From Flaccisagitta enflata (Eukaryota; Chaetognatha; Sagittoidea; Aphragmophora): 64,000 nt of DNA. Positions 24,421-35,355 of this stretch are shown here, one piece after another. Position numbers and translations under genes: made by a program. The stretch's first letter is position 1. Every line of letters begins with the position of its first letter. The stretch is from contig OZ231127.1 of the NCBI GenBank assembly GCA_965153355.1, positions 93,744,001 through 93,808,000 on the forward strand, given 5' to 3'. A model generated the notes under the pieces. It was not told the DNA's origin. It saw only the letters and a program-made list of their open reading frames with translations, and searched no databases.

Positions 24421-25185
24421 TTGGAAAAATTGCTGATTCCTGATGGGCATCTCGAGATCTTTTGTTTTTTTTCTCCCTATAAAGGAAATATTTTCACCAT
24501 ATACATAAATTTGTTCTGTGGTATTACTTTAACCATACGAGGACAATCACCCACATACGGACCTGATCCTTATCTTCACTCTTGTCCCTGTATGTATCTG
24601 CCTTCATTCGACTTCGCAAATGGGACACCATGATTGTCTCATTGCTCGCTCGATCAGCGCGGCCTTGACCTCGTCTCGACAATTGATTCTAACTTCAGAA
24701 CTGACTTCAGAATGTCACCTGTGACTCAAGGATAACTTAAAGGGCCTCAGCCTCTTCTGCTCATAGCAAACGGGAGAAAGACAAATATGGAATCATTGAC
24801 GGTTCTGACTTCTAATTATGCGGTAATAAAAAGGCCCATACACAACACGGTTCTTGACCTCGGTAAAACAGTGAATCTAAAGGGGGAGCTCATATCAAAA
24901 GAACGCTTAGAAATGAAATGGCGAAGAGATACACAATGGGCATCAAACTACTACAATAATTCATCTAAGATGTGGAAAAGGAATGAGCAGATAGTTTTTA
25001 ACCATTGACTTAAAGACGAGATTTATAACTCATGGAAACTTAAGGTTGAGTCACGAGATCTAGCTACTGAATTAATTGTATGAACGCGATGAATGACTGC
25101 TGAATGAAACGAGAAAACAGCCATTCACTCCATGAATTCTTTAAAGCTAATGACGCAATACAACCTCACTGTGTCATATAATGCC
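24421..25185. other. Unassigned; one 73-codon frame
   Basis: An open frame at 24787-25008 (plus) starts MESLTVLTSNYAVIK and ends NEQIVFNH. Its composition is ordinary, not repeat-like, but I recognise no family and see no clear splice context. It lies between the two TAGCGAATTT patches. Confidence 0.25.
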
Positions 25186-25190
25186 TTTTT

Positions 25191-25525
25191 AGTCGCGTGC
25201 ACGCGACTCATACAATCCACATTGTCCGTCGGTTGGTCGGTCGGTAGGTTGGTTGGTCACGTTTTACTTTTTCTTATGATTTTATTCTCTGACCTCACTG
25301 CTCCTGCCTAAATGGTCTAGTGACCTCAAATACGGCCTCTGCCCACCCGCACGCGACTTCTGTAGCTGTGTATCCGGCCTTGTTTTTTCACATTTTATGA
25401 TTTTATGATTTTATTTTTTGACCTCACTGCTCCTGCCCAAATGGTCTAGTGACCTTGAATATGCCCCCCCCACCCGCATGCGACTTTGGTAGCCGTGTAT
25501 CCGCCGTCTGTATCCGGCTTTGTTT
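25191..25525. mobile_element. HINE-like element with duplicated right half
   Basis: A full copy (palindrome GTCGCGTGCACGCGAC at 25192-25207, GTCGG/TTGG microsatellite, CTCCTGCC, CCCACCCGCACGCGAC, ATCCGGCCTTGTT to 25383) is followed at once by a second copy of its right half at 25384-25525. That begins at the TTATGATTTTATT segment and repeats TGACCTCACTGCTCC to GGCTTTGTT. Confidence 0.72.
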
Positions 25526-25674
25526 GGTTAATTGGCAATGAATGCTGAATAGTTATTCAAAATGAATGTATTGAATCTTATCCAACCGTATGTAGTAGCA
25601 GTTTACTTGTTCAAAAGCATTTTACTCTTTTTATATGGATAGTTTTCTTTATTAATGGTCATCAGGTAAGCAAA

Positions 25675-25765
25675 GGAAAATCTAGCGAATTTCTAGTGAA
25701 TTTGGAAAAAAACCTAGCGAATTTTAGCGATTTTTTAGGGGCTAAATAGCGAATTTTGAAAAGCC
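25675..25765. repeat. TAGCGAATTT-rich patch
   Basis: Second occurrence of the degenerate motif seen at 24195-24420. Confidence 0.6.
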
Positions 25766-25997
25766 TGAGTTAGCACCATAGTGACAGGGACTTGTGGGCA
25801 GTTGCCAGGCCCAAGTCAAGTAACCAGGGGTATCTGAAGTGAAAAGGAAACCCCTCTAATTATCCACTGACTCCCACCCTCAAGTTAAGCTGGCAGTGTA
25901 CAGGGGAAAATTTTTGCATGTCAGCAGAAAAGAACAATCAAGAGGCCTGGAGACAAAAAGACAAAAAAAAAAAAACAAACAAAAAAACAAAAAGCAA

Positions 25998-26275
25998 GCC
26001 CGACCGGGCAAAGATGCGTCCAGGCTGTGTCTCAGCGTGTATTGATCATGTGATATTTGTATGGAGAGACAGATGGACGAACAGACGGGTGAAAAGACTC
26101 AAAACATGTTACTTGATCAATAGTATCATATCAGTGTAGGATCTCACCGTGGCCAAAAACGCGGTTTTTGCACAGGCGTAATGGACCGACCGACCGACCG
26201 ACCAACAGACCGACGGACGGACGGACGGACAGACCCTCTTATAGAGATGCGTTCCTGACGGGCACATCTAAAAAT
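25998..26275. mobile_element. Composite HINE-like repeat, copy 1
   Basis: Two modules. 25998-26110 contains GCCCGACCGGGCAAAGATGCG and TGTGTCTCAGCG. 26135-26275 contains AGGATCTCACCGTGGCC, a (GACC/GACGG)n microsatellite, CCTCTTATAGAGATGCG and CACATCTAAAAATGG. Both recur in reverse order and orientation at 34686-34990. Confidence 0.65.
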
Positions 26276-26518
26276 GGGTTTCCAACGAGTAACCAAGTGG
26301 CCCAAATGCTCTAGTAACTCATATATAATAGTAATAGCTGACAATTGTAGGTTTTTCTTGCTTTTGATTCGTATCTGTTGAGCCGCTCTTTGGTAAGGGT
26401 TGAGGTGGAATCTTTAACAATTCTAAGGAAAGCGGTAAAGGGTGCGCATTTAACCCCAGGAAGAGCTCCTAAGGCTCTTGTCCTTATTCTAAAAATTTTT
26501 TGGTTGTAATTTAATGTT

Positions 26519-26583
26519 GTCCTATTCATATACTGCCCCTGCCCATCCGCAAACGATTGGGATAGCCATGTATCCGGCCTTGT
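26519..26583. mobile_element. HINE-like right-end fragment
   Basis: CTGCCCCTGCCCATCCGC followed by ATGTATCCGGCCTTGTT. Confidence 0.6.
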
Positions 26584-27256
26584 TAAGAAATGGATTGTGG
26601 GTTAACGAGACTGTCATATACTTTTTTTGCTCTCATAGGAATCTAGCTTTAGTACATGGATAATCTGACAAATAGGCAATCACTCACCTTGGGTATAACA
26701 TCCTATGTGATGATGATGATGATGTCATGTTCTTGTTCATGAGTGGGGCGGTTTTTGGCAATTTTCTTCTAAAACTGTGAGCGGTTCCAGGGTTCAAATC
26801 TGTTGATAAAATTGAGTGGGGAGGAATCAAAATGATTTGGTGAATTTGCATTTTTCGTGAGTGCATTTTGTGGTTATTGTTTGGTAATAACGGACGGGAG
26901 CCAGGGGCAAAAAGTCATAACTGGTAACCTGAGGGTTCCACATTTAGATGTATTTATTTGTATACATCCCTATACAGTATTGTACATTTGTATACAATTG
27001 GATACATTTGTATACGTGTATTTGCAGATACGACAGGGGGATTCTGTAACTCCAAATGTTCGGACTCTGTGGCTGGGATCTGAGTTTTAGGAGGCTAAAC
27101 TGGATGGGGATTTACAGTTGGGCACATGGATGGATTGGTGGACAGATTCCATCAGTATTCAAAAGGATTACATCACCCTTGAAACCGCTCTCCATAAGGT
27201 GGCTTTGAATTGTTGTAGTTTTTGAAAAAGATGTTGAGAAACAAGCAGCCTTTTTT
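26584..27256. other. No gene recognised
   Basis: Contains a short run of GTATACA-type repeats at 26955-27020. No coding or RNA evidence. Confidence 0.4.
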
Positions 27257-27620
27257 CGCGACTCTCAGCTACTTTTTGGTCGGTCCTTCCGTCCGTGTGT
27301 CCGTCACAAAGTCGTTTTAAAGACTTTTTATCTTTTTCATTCATTCATTTTTTTTTTCATTATTATTTTTTTTTTTTTTTGACATGAGAGAGGAATCATG
27401 GAGGAGTAAAGAGTTAGTTTAACGGCCATTTCAAAAATTGTTTCCTGTCTGTCTGTATAGCTTTTTGTCTGCCCAACTTTAGAAAGTGCCGACATTCGCG
27501 CCGCTGGTATATGACTACGTTTTAATCTGAATGACCTAATTTTCCAAAATACTATCTTGGCCAAAAGAAACGCGACACCCTGGGAATGATATGATTCATT
27601 GACTAAACTTAAACAAAATA

Positions 27621-28385
27621 CCCTGTCTTCAAAAGCAATTGTAACCAGCAAAAGATGTATAATGCAATAATTATTCTCATGACAAAATTCGGATTTTTTC
27701 TAACTTAAAGCATATTAACTGCAGTTTCTTCATGCAAAATTTCAGCACTTTTTATCATGTGGTTTAGCTTCTGCACCGTTTTAAAGCTAAAAATCAATAT
27801 TGGCGATACAGCTTTTCATTTCAGTCATAAATGGGGGCATTTGACTTCAAACCTATGTAACTTTTAAACGCTTTGAGTTAAAATTCTGGGATTAGTCTCA
27901 AATAGAAGATTTTTTGAAGGAGACAATATCAGGTCTTTGAAAAACCCACAATTTGATGTATTTGTTAAGTTTTTATTGAGTTTATCCCTGATTTTTCATA
28001 TTCCAACAACATTTCAAATTAAAGAATAATCTTTTTTATTACAAATTCTTATGATTATATAAAATATGAAAGAAAATAATATTAGCAATAAAGATAATTT
28101 AGTATGGGATCAATACATTACTCAAAAACAATTTTTTTGTTATTTCCACCAGGTTACATAGATTAACTCTTTTTGTTCTATATAAAACTCGCAATATTTG
28201 GAGGAAATTTGGGTAGTTTTCAAAATTATTTAAAAGCTAAACCACTTGATAAAAAGTGCTGAAATTTTGCATGAAGAAACCGCAGTTTATATGCTTTAAG
28301 GTAAAAAAAAAATCCGAATTTTGTCATGGGAATAGTTATTGCATAATACATCTTTTGCTGGTTACAGTTGCTTTTGAAGACAGGG
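27621..28385. mobile_element. 765-bp TA-flanked MITE with about 150-bp TIRs
   Basis: Left CCCTGTCTTCAAAAGCAA, right TTGCTTTTGAAGACAGGG, with TA at 27619-27620 and 28386-28387. The arms pair to about 27769 and from about 28236 with few mismatches. Nested in the 27552-29293 element. Confidence 0.85.
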
Positions 28386-28410
28386 TAACTGAAAGAATTT
28401 TTTTATAAAA

Positions 28411-28630
28411 AACAAGGCCGGATACACGGCTACCCTAGTCGCGTGCGGGGGGGCAGGAGCAGTGCTGGAGAAGGTCACTAGGGCATCTGGGCAGGAGCCG
28501 TAAGCTCAAAAAGCTCAAAAATGCCGAAAAAGTAAAAAGGGGACCGACCAACCGACCAACCGACCAACCGACCAACCAACCGACGGACCGACATAGCAGG
28601 GTGTAGAGTCGCGTAGCACGCGACTAAAAA
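28411..28630. mobile_element. HINE/pearl-like element, complete short copy
   Basis: AACAAGGCCGGATACACGGC, AGTCGCGTGCGGGG, GGGCAGGAGCAG, AAAAAGCTCAAAAATG, (GACCAACC)n, AGGGTGTAGAGTCGCG and palindrome GTCGCGTAGCACGCGAC (28608-28624), then TAAAAA. Opposite orientation to the 38.75-kb copy. Confidence 0.8.
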
Positions 28631-28943
28631 TCAAGCTGTGACTCCAGAATACAATTTTCAGAGCACTTCTTCATTGACAGAGGTGATGACATCTTCTCAT
28701 TGGTCTACAATTTTTGTAAGCCGATGATTTTCAAAATAGGTCTACTCTTTTGCGTGCCATTTCCAAATGGCTTGAGCCACAAAATCCAGATTGCGCTCAT
28801 CTTTTAGATTTTTCGATGTAGTTTTATTTACTTTTTTTCAGAAAGTTTCTAGCTTCTCCAGAATCTGAGATATCCAAAGTTAAAGTTATGTAAAACTTTT
28901 TCAAACTTTCTTTTTCCACAATTTTTTGCCATTTCTGAGAATA

Positions 28944-29119
28944 CAGTGGAACCCCGCAATAACAGCCTCGCTTTTAAAGGTTCCCCATCAATAAAGGTCA
29001 ACATTTTGAGGTCCCAAATGGTAGTTTTTAATGTGATTTCACCTCTGTTTAAAGGTTATCTTGAGATAAAGGTGAAAAATCTTCAGTCCCAATGGGACCG
29101 ATGAGGCGGGGTCCTACTG
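28944..29119. mobile_element. 176-bp TA-flanked MITE
   Basis: Left CAGTGGAACCCCGC, right GCGGGGTCCTACTG, with TA at 28942-28943 and 29120-29121. The CAGTGGAACCCC terminus is pogo/Tigger-like by established family knowledge. Same general type as 2681-2878. Confidence 0.78.
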
Positions 29120-29299
29120 TAACTACTTTCCTTCTTTTGCTTGCCATTTTTAAGTGATTTAAGATACAGCGACCAGATTGGACTCATTTTATAGATTTTT
29201 GGTTGTAGCTTATTTCTTTTTTTAAGTTTCTAGCTGCTCTTGAAGCCAAGATATTCTTGATAGGAGGTGTCGCGTTTCTTTTGGCCAAGATAGTATTAG

Positions 29300-29420
29300 T
29301 TGCTAACCCCCGCTTTGTTCACCCTTCCGTCCGTCCACCGTCGTTTTGCTGGTCGTTTGGTCCCCTTTTTAGGCACCGCCCTTAAAGAGCCGATGTCCTG
29401 TAGAACAAGACTAAATTCCA
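29300..29420. mobile_element. HINE-like / GGCCTGA-element end fragment
   Basis: ACCCCCGCTTTGTTC, CCGTCCGTCC and AGAGCCGATGTCCTGTAGAAC. The last motif is the complement of the TTCTACAGGACATCGGCC end found at 30968-30983. Confidence 0.5.
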
Positions 29421-29460
29421 TATGTTGGACCGTCCATTCACCCCTCCATCCCCCTCTGAG

Positions 29461-30243
29461 GCTACAGTTTGTTTGTTTTCAAATGCAACATTACATGACG
29501 GCGGAACTCAGCCCCCTGGCGAGCAAATGACTTCCACAATGGCTCATTTTGTAGATATTAAGGGTGCATTTTATGATCAATAACTCCTCAGACTTTTTTA
29601 CAAGAATCTGATCCTCTAAATGCAATAGGACCTGGATGTTATCATGACAAAACTGTGTGAATTGCAAAATCTGTCATTTGAACAGCCTTTCTTCAAATTA
29701 CTCTCATTTCTAAACGGTTTGAGCCACTGATACCAGATTGGTCTCAAATTGAAGCTTTTTTGAAGTAGTTTTTGGGGCTACATCAACTGAAGTACTTATT
29801 TGCTGTCTAGAATTCGTTTTGTGGTCTGGAAATCAATTCTTCAACGAAATTTCATTGAACAGGCCAACTTTCTGCATGTTTAGTATGATTTATCATCAGA
29901 AATGTGTATTTTTTTTCAAATTTCTTTTAACTGCTCCAAATTAGCTTCAATCTGAGACCAATCTGGCATCTGTAGCTCAATCCGTTCAGAAATGAGACCA
30001 ACTTAAAGAAAAACTCTTCAAAGAAGAAACAAAAAATAAGGTTTTTTTTGCAAATTTTGGTTGAAATTTCCCAATATGAAAAGAGCGTTAGATTTTTGAA
30101 GAAAAGTCCTAGAGATGATAAGTCATAAAATGCACACTTATTATCTACAAAATGAGCCATTCTAGAAGTAGTTTGATAGCCAGTGGGCTGAGTTATGCCG
30201 TCGTGTAATGTTGCATTTGAAAAAAAAACATACTGTGGAAGCC
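29461..30243. mobile_element. 783-bp foldback element
   Basis: Arms 29461-29600 and 30105-30243 are inverted repeats sharing CAAATGCAACATTAC, ATGGCTCATTTTGTAGAT and GCATTTTATGA. An inner pair around 29720-29760 and 29940-29990 shares ACCAGATTGGTCTCA. Little is left unpaired. No coding sequence. Confidence 0.7.
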
Positions 30244-31140
30244 CCAAATCAGCCCTCTCAAGCCTAAAATGAGACCTCTCAAGCCTGATATTAGTCCTAA
30301 ATAGGTTGAACATCCAAACTTTCTTCCATCCATCCTTACAACCATCACCTCCAAGCTTCTAAAGCCTTTAAATTAGCTCTCTGTGCCTCAAGTCTGCATA
30401 TCAGGCCTCAAACCTGCCCTGTAGGCCTCAAATCTGCCCTTGGTGCCTAAAAGCTGTCCTCCAGGCCATAAGCCTCAACGGACGGATGGACAGAACAATG
30501 TACAACTAGTCATCCAAGGATCGCACATGGTCAGCGGTACCCAATGCCCTGCTGGGAGTGATCCAGTGATGAAGTGGAGTGAGAGCAGGGCAGAATACAG
30601 GGGGGAATTTCCAGATGTCCTGAGGGGTCATATTTCAGGCCTTAGATGACTGATTTAGGCATATTTGAAGGCTGGAGGGCAGAATTAGGGCTTGGAGAGC
30701 AGATTTGAGGTTTTGAGGGCAAATTTGAGCCAGAGAGGGCTGGTTTGATGCTTATGGGGCTAATTAAAGGTCTGGAGGGCAAATTTGAGGTCTGGAGGTC
30801 AGATTTGAGGCTGAGGGGGCTGATTATAAGCCTGGAAGGCTGATTTGAGGCCTTGAGGGCTAAATTGAGGGCTGGGAGGGCAAATTTTAGGTCTTGATAG
30901 CCAACAGGGGGGGATGGATGGACGGAAAGATGGAAGGACGGATGTCTGGAAATTCCCCCTTGTGTTCTACAGGACATCGGCCCTTTGGGGCTGCTGCCCA
31001 AAAGGAATATTGCCCTGTGTTTTACAGGACATCGGCCATTGGGGCTGTTGCCCTGCTCTTACTCCACTTCTTCACTTGATCGCTCCCAGCAGGGCAACAG
31101 GTACCGCTGACCATGTGCAATCTGTTGATGACTTGTTACC
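30244..31140. mobile_element. GGCCTGA-type element with inverted ends
   Basis: Degenerate 20-23-bp units (CTGCCCT..GGCCTCAAAT to 30480; GGCAGATTTGAGGCYTGGAG-like from 30620 to 30900) lie around inverted segments 30523-30597 and 31050-31122. These share CACATGGTCAGCGGTACC and CCTGCTGGGAGTGATC. A GGAC/GGAT microsatellite lies at 30910-30945 and CTACAGGACATCGGCC at 30968-30983. Related to 1-210 and 54.9-55.4 kb. Confidence 0.65.
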
Positions 31141-31159
31141 TTTCTGGCGTTTTTGAGCT

Positions 31160-31280
31160 TTTTGAGCTTTTTGAGCTCACTGCTCCAACCCAAATGCCCT
31201 AGGGTCTGGCTAGGGATTTTAACACTTAATGCCCCTGCCCACCCATACACGACTGAGGTAGTCGTGTATTCGGCCTTGTA
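31160..31280. mobile_element. HINE-like right-end fragment
   Basis: GAGCTCACTGCTCC, AACCCAAATGCCCTAGG, TGCCCCTGCCCACCC, ACACGACTGAGG and GTGTATTCGGCCTTG. Confidence 0.62.
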
Positions 31281-32316
31281 TATAAATTAGTATCAACTAG
31301 CTATGCTTGCTAGATTGATGGTAACATATTATAATAAAGTTGTTCTCCACATCAGAGCCCACATCAAAATCACTTCTTCATTGGAGTGAGCTGTTGCGCT
31401 TTTGTTCTCAGATTCCTTCATGACACAAAGTATAAAGACAACTAGTACTCCCTTTCGTCAACAAGGAAAACCAAAAACAAGAGGACATCGCATTCACAAA
31501 ATCGTTGCAAAAGGGAAAAAAAGGCGAAACGCGAGGGCCTGACCAATGCAAATTCAAGGGTTTGGCACAGAATCAGCAAAAAGTGAAGGTTAATCCATTT
31601 TCGTTTCAAGAAATAGCATTAGACATTAGACATTTCAAACAATTCAGTACGAGAAAGACATAGGGAAGGATTCATTTTTTTAATCAATAAGTACAGTGTT
31701 TTCCAAGTGAAGTGAGCGGTCAATGTATGTACCTGTTTACCGCATTGCCTTGGATACAAACTGCACCTAACTGCAAGCAAACATCTAAAATAACAACCAA
31801 CACTGCATTCTTAGAAAACTGTATTGTACAGAGAAGTGCAATGGGGGAATTCCCCCTCACCACCACACGCAACTACAACATTGTGTTTTCGCCCCTGCCG
31901 AATCGTCTGATTGTTTAAACAAATGTCTAAAAATCTTTGGTAAGTGTCATTCCATGAAATATTGAATCTGTTGTTTTTATCTTTAAAGAAATGACCACAG
32001 TAGAAATGCCATTTGCACAACAATTTGCAAGTCATTTTCAACAAAACTGAGTAGAGAAGTTGGAAGTATTCATATTTCAAACAATTTTTATCCGCGTTGA
32101 AAAAAATATCTTAAATGAAATTTCAAAAATTTCAATATGGTAAGTGTGATGATAATCTAATTACAAGACTTTTTGCATATTGACACACCCGAATGCACTG
32201 ACATCAAAGTAAAAACATAACCTCCACCGTGATGGGGTTGCATAGCAGGCTAGCACTGTTTATTTACGTTTCTGTTTTTAGGTGTCCCCATCAATCTTCA
32301 TGCTATTTGTGGCTAA
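31281..32316. other. No gene recognised
   Basis: AT-rich sequence with small frames (up to 89 codons) that have no domain. The reverse transcriptase frame that follows is closed by a TAA at 32314-32316. Confidence 0.4.
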
Positions 32317-34416
32317 AGCAATCCCAAGATTCAGAAAGCTTTTTTACAAGGTCTTTCTGGTTGCCCTGATCATAACCTTATACTGGGTGAGATTATTAAT
32401 CACGCGAAATTTAAAAACAGGACTGTTCACATCACATGGTTTGATTTGGAGGACGCGTTTGGAAGTGTTTCCCACGATTTAATTCCGGTTTGTTTGGATA
32501 GAATGCATATCCCGGCTAATGTAAGAGACTATATTGTAGCTCTTTATGGTAACTTACGAGGTAAGGTCCGTACATCAGAGTGGGTAACGGATGAGTTCTC
32601 ATTCAACAAGGGCGTGTTTCAAGGTGATCCGCTCAGTCCTATCATTTTTATCATTTGTTTTAATCCAATCTTGGAAGAACTGGGAAAGTTTAGAGAGAAT
32701 GATGGTTACAACCTGGAGTCGACTTGTTTTATTACTTTGCCATTTGCTGACGATTTCAATCTGATCACAAGGGATGTAAGGAAGCACAAGAAACTTATGA
32801 AGAAAATTTTTGACTTGACATCTAGCATGGGTTTAAAACTCAAGCCTCGAAAATGCAAATCACTTTCAGTGGTTGCTGGCAAATCTCGAGAAGTGAGTTT
32901 TACCCTGGGTAACGATGAAATTGGTTCAATTCTTCGTGAGAAATTCCATAAGTTTCTTGGGGGCTTTTACACTTTTAAATGTTCGTCCGGCGCGGTTACG
33001 GAAATCATAAGGGATAAGATCAGTGATCAATTGAAAAATGTTGATAGTCTGCTTGTACGTAATGAATACAAAGTCAGAATCTACGCTGATTATTTATTAG
33101 GTGCAAATAGATTTCTTTTCTCTATCCATGATTTATGCACGTCTCAAATCGAATCTCTTGAAACTTTGTCACATGTTTACTTGAAAAAATGGCTTGGTAT
33201 TCCAAAAGGTGGTACATGGGCTTTAGTACACGATCCCCATGGCCTTGGTATCAAGTCTATACGCCATATTTATCTCGAATCTCGCTCTCTATTTCTCTCC
33301 ACTATCAGGCGTTTTGGTGACGAGGACGTGCGCCATGCTTTGGACGTTAAAGAAGAAAGAGAAAGCCAATGGTCCCGCAAATTCTCTTCAGCGACTTATG
33401 CAAAGGGATTACTAGAGGAAGTCGCGCCTCTTAACGGAGAGGTTCAGGTTTCTTTGCCAAATAATCATACACTGGATGATTCCTTTGGAAGTTCGATCTC
33501 TGATCCAGAGGGGGACGCTCAGTCGGGTGGTGCACAGCCACCAAGGGCAGGGCCTCCTTCTAAAAAAGTTCTTAAAGGGAACATCCAGCGGGGTATCAAC
33601 AAGAGGGTGAGTGATTTTTGGAGAGAACGGGTGGGACAGTATGTCATGCAAGGTGATTATCTGGCGTTACACATGGAAGAGCAAAGTTGTTTGACTTGGA
33701 AAAGTTTTATGTGGGATATTCCACAAGGCGTTTTGAAGTTTGCCATAAATGCCGGCATAAACACATTGCCCTCAGCTGATAATTTAAAACGCTGGGGAAA
33801 ACGCGTTAGTGATAGATGTGGTTTTTGCGGAAACGTTCAAACCTTGGCACACATTCTCTCTAATTGCTCAACTGCTTTAGAACAAGGGCGCTTCACATGG
33901 CGCCATGACTCGGTTTTGAATACAATCGTCTCTTTTTCTAACTCTCGATTACGGGAGGGATTTTCCCTCTTTTCTGATTTGAGCGGTTTTCAGGCTCCTC
34001 ACGGGGGTGTCATTCCGCCCCATATTTTAACAACACCATTACGTCCTGACATTTTTGTTGTTAACGAATCTCAAAGAATCATTGTCATTCTAGAACTGAC
34101 TTGCCCTTGGGAAAGAAACATCGAGAAAGATCATGATTTTAAAGAGCGAAAATATGCCCCGTTGGTCGCTGATCTGGCACATGATTATCAGGTCTTTCAA
34201 TTTTCATTGGAAGTATCGGCAAGAGGCTTGATTACTAAAGAGAACAAGTCCCGTATTAAGGCATTTCTATTGAAAGTATGCAATGTTGGTAATGTCGATA
34301 TGCGTAAACTTATTTTATACTGTTCAAAAGCGTCGCTCCTTGCGTCGTTTAGCATTTTTTCGGCAAGAAACGAACCCTCTTGGTCATCACCGCGTCCTTT
34401 GCTCATTCAAAGATAA
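32317..34416 (+). CDS. RLE-type non-LTR retrotransposon ORF (R2-superfamily-like), 5'-truncated
   Basis: Encodes the reverse transcriptase plus endonuclease part of a LINE; it copies element RNA at a nicked target. The frame is open from 32317 after a TAA and has no stop to 34416. Visible RT motifs: LSGCPDHNLILGEIIN and WFDLEDAFGSVSHD (motif A, from about 32437), FQGDPLSP (motif B), PFADDFNL (catalytic FADD, about 32740) and the GLKLKPRKCK region. Near the C-terminus is a CCHC knuckle (CGFC..HILSNC, about 33815). After it comes a PD-(D/E)XK-like restriction endonuclease motif: RPDIFVV at 34045, then LELTCPWE, then KYAPLVADL. That order is diagnostic of the RLE-type R2/R4/NeSL/Hero group rather than APE-type LINEs. 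The N-terminal zinc-finger/Myb region and the first RT motifs are missing. The 3' UTR probably extends to about 34620. Clade below the superfamily is not determined. Confidence 0.85.
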   Translation, partial: SNPKIQKAFLQGLSGCPDHNLILGEIINHAKFKNRTVHITWFDLEDAFGSVSHDLIPVCLDRMHIPANVRDYIVALYGNLRGKVRTSEWVTDEFSFNKGVFQGDPLSPIIFIICFNPILEELGKFRENDGYNLESTCFITLPFADDFNLITRDVRKHKKLMKKIFDLTSSMGLKLKPRKCKSLSVVAGKSREVSFTLGNDEIGSILREKFHKFLGGFYTFKCSSGAVTEIIRDKISDQLKNVDSLLVRNEYKVRIYADYLLGANRFLFSIHDLCTSQIESLETLSHVYLKKWLGIPKGGTWALVHDPHGLGIKSIRHIYLESRSLFLSTIRRFGDEDVRHALDVKEERESQWSRKFSSATYAKGLLEEVAPLNGEVQVSLPNNHTLDDSFGSSISDPEGDAQSGGAQPPRAGPPSKKVLKGNIQRGINKRVSDFWRERVGQYVMQGDYLALHMEEQSCLTWKSFMWDIPQGVLKFAINAGINTLPSADNLKRWGKRVSDRCGFCGNVQTLAHILSNCSTALEQGRFTWRHDSVLNTIVSFSNSRLREGFSLFSDLSGFQAPHGGVIPPHILTTPLRPDIFVVNESQRIIVILELTCPWERNIEKDHDFKERKYAPLVADLAHDYQVFQFSLEVSARGLITKENKSRIKAFLLKVCNVGNVDMRKLILYCSKASLLASFSIFSARNEPSWSSPRPLLIQR

Positions 34417-34685
34417 ATATCTTTTTATGCCTGTTATTTTTCACGGCTTTTTCGTTATCTCGTCTGTTTGTTCTCTTTCATTATTTATTACAGTTGCAAT
34501 ATTTTACAGTGATGTGTACTAGACCGATGTGTTTCTATGCGCTTTTACGGAATCTAGTAATCTCGGAGTCACTATTGCAGCTCACTACATTGTATTGCTC
34601 AATGTAATTATTATCGTTGTGTTTCTTATGAAATTACAATCTTCATCATCAAGTCAATGAGAAAGACTAAAGTAACCATCTTAAC
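34417..34685. other. Probable LINE 3' UTR and flank
   Basis: AT-rich non-coding sequence directly after the RLE-LINE stop. No poly(A) or simple tail marks the end clearly. Confidence 0.4.
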
Positions 34686-34990
34686 ATGCGTCCGTCAGGA
34701 ACGCATCTCTATAAGAGGGTATGTCCGTCCGTCCATCCATCCGTCCGTCTGTTCGTCTGTTTGTCCATCCGTCCATTCTTATGTCCGTCTGTTACGCCTG
34801 TGCAAAAACTGTTTTTGGCAGCGGTGACATCCTATGCTGATTCAAATAATCGCCAAACGTAATTTAATGTTAAGAGCCTCCTTTACTTCTCCATCGTATT
34901 ATCTGTCTGTTCGTCCATCTGTCTCTATGTTTAGCGTCAAATTCGCAGAGACACAGTCCGGACGCATCGTTGCCCGGTGGGGCTTGTTTG
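34686..34990. mobile_element. Composite HINE-like repeat, copy 2 (inverted)
   Basis: GCGTCCGTCAGGAACGCATCT, AAGAGGGTATGTCC, GTCC/ATCC microsatellite, GTGCAAAAACTG and GCGGTGACATCCTA, followed by GAGACACAGTCCGGACGCAT and TTGCCCGGTGGGGC. It is the reverse of 25998-26275, with both modules in mirrored order. Confidence 0.65.
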
Positions 34991-35214
34991 TGGCCTCAAG
35001 TCCTCGAGCGTATCCGTTACCTGGTTGCCTAAAGTAACCATGTCTATGGATAAATGTATGAAGCATAGTAGTGCTCCTCTTAAACACATATTACGGGACC
35101 AGTCAATTCCGATGATATCTAGCGCTTGATTGCATTCTATAATAGTGAATTATACAGTTAAATAGTCGCAAGATCATTTCCAGGTTCATTATCACAATGC
35201 CTGGATGATGGTTG

Positions 35215-35299
35215 TGATGAAGATGATGATGATGATGATGATGATGATAATGATAATCTATGAAAATGACAGGACTGTGATACGATGATACTGATGTTC

Positions 35300-35355
<56 letters not shown>

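Larger units (their letters stand above)
27552..29293. mobile_element. 1.74-kb TA-flanked transposon remnant hosting nested insertions
   Basis: Termini CTATCTTGGCCAAAAGAAAC and its complement GTTTCTTTTGGCCAAGATAG give about 28-bp inverted repeats extending into CGCGACACC. TA flanks lie at 27550-27551 and 29294-29295. No transposase frame is left. Inside are a 765-bp MITE (27621-28385), a HINE-like element (28411-28630) and a 176-bp MITE (28944-29119). This gives a readable relative insertion order. Confidence 0.75.
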
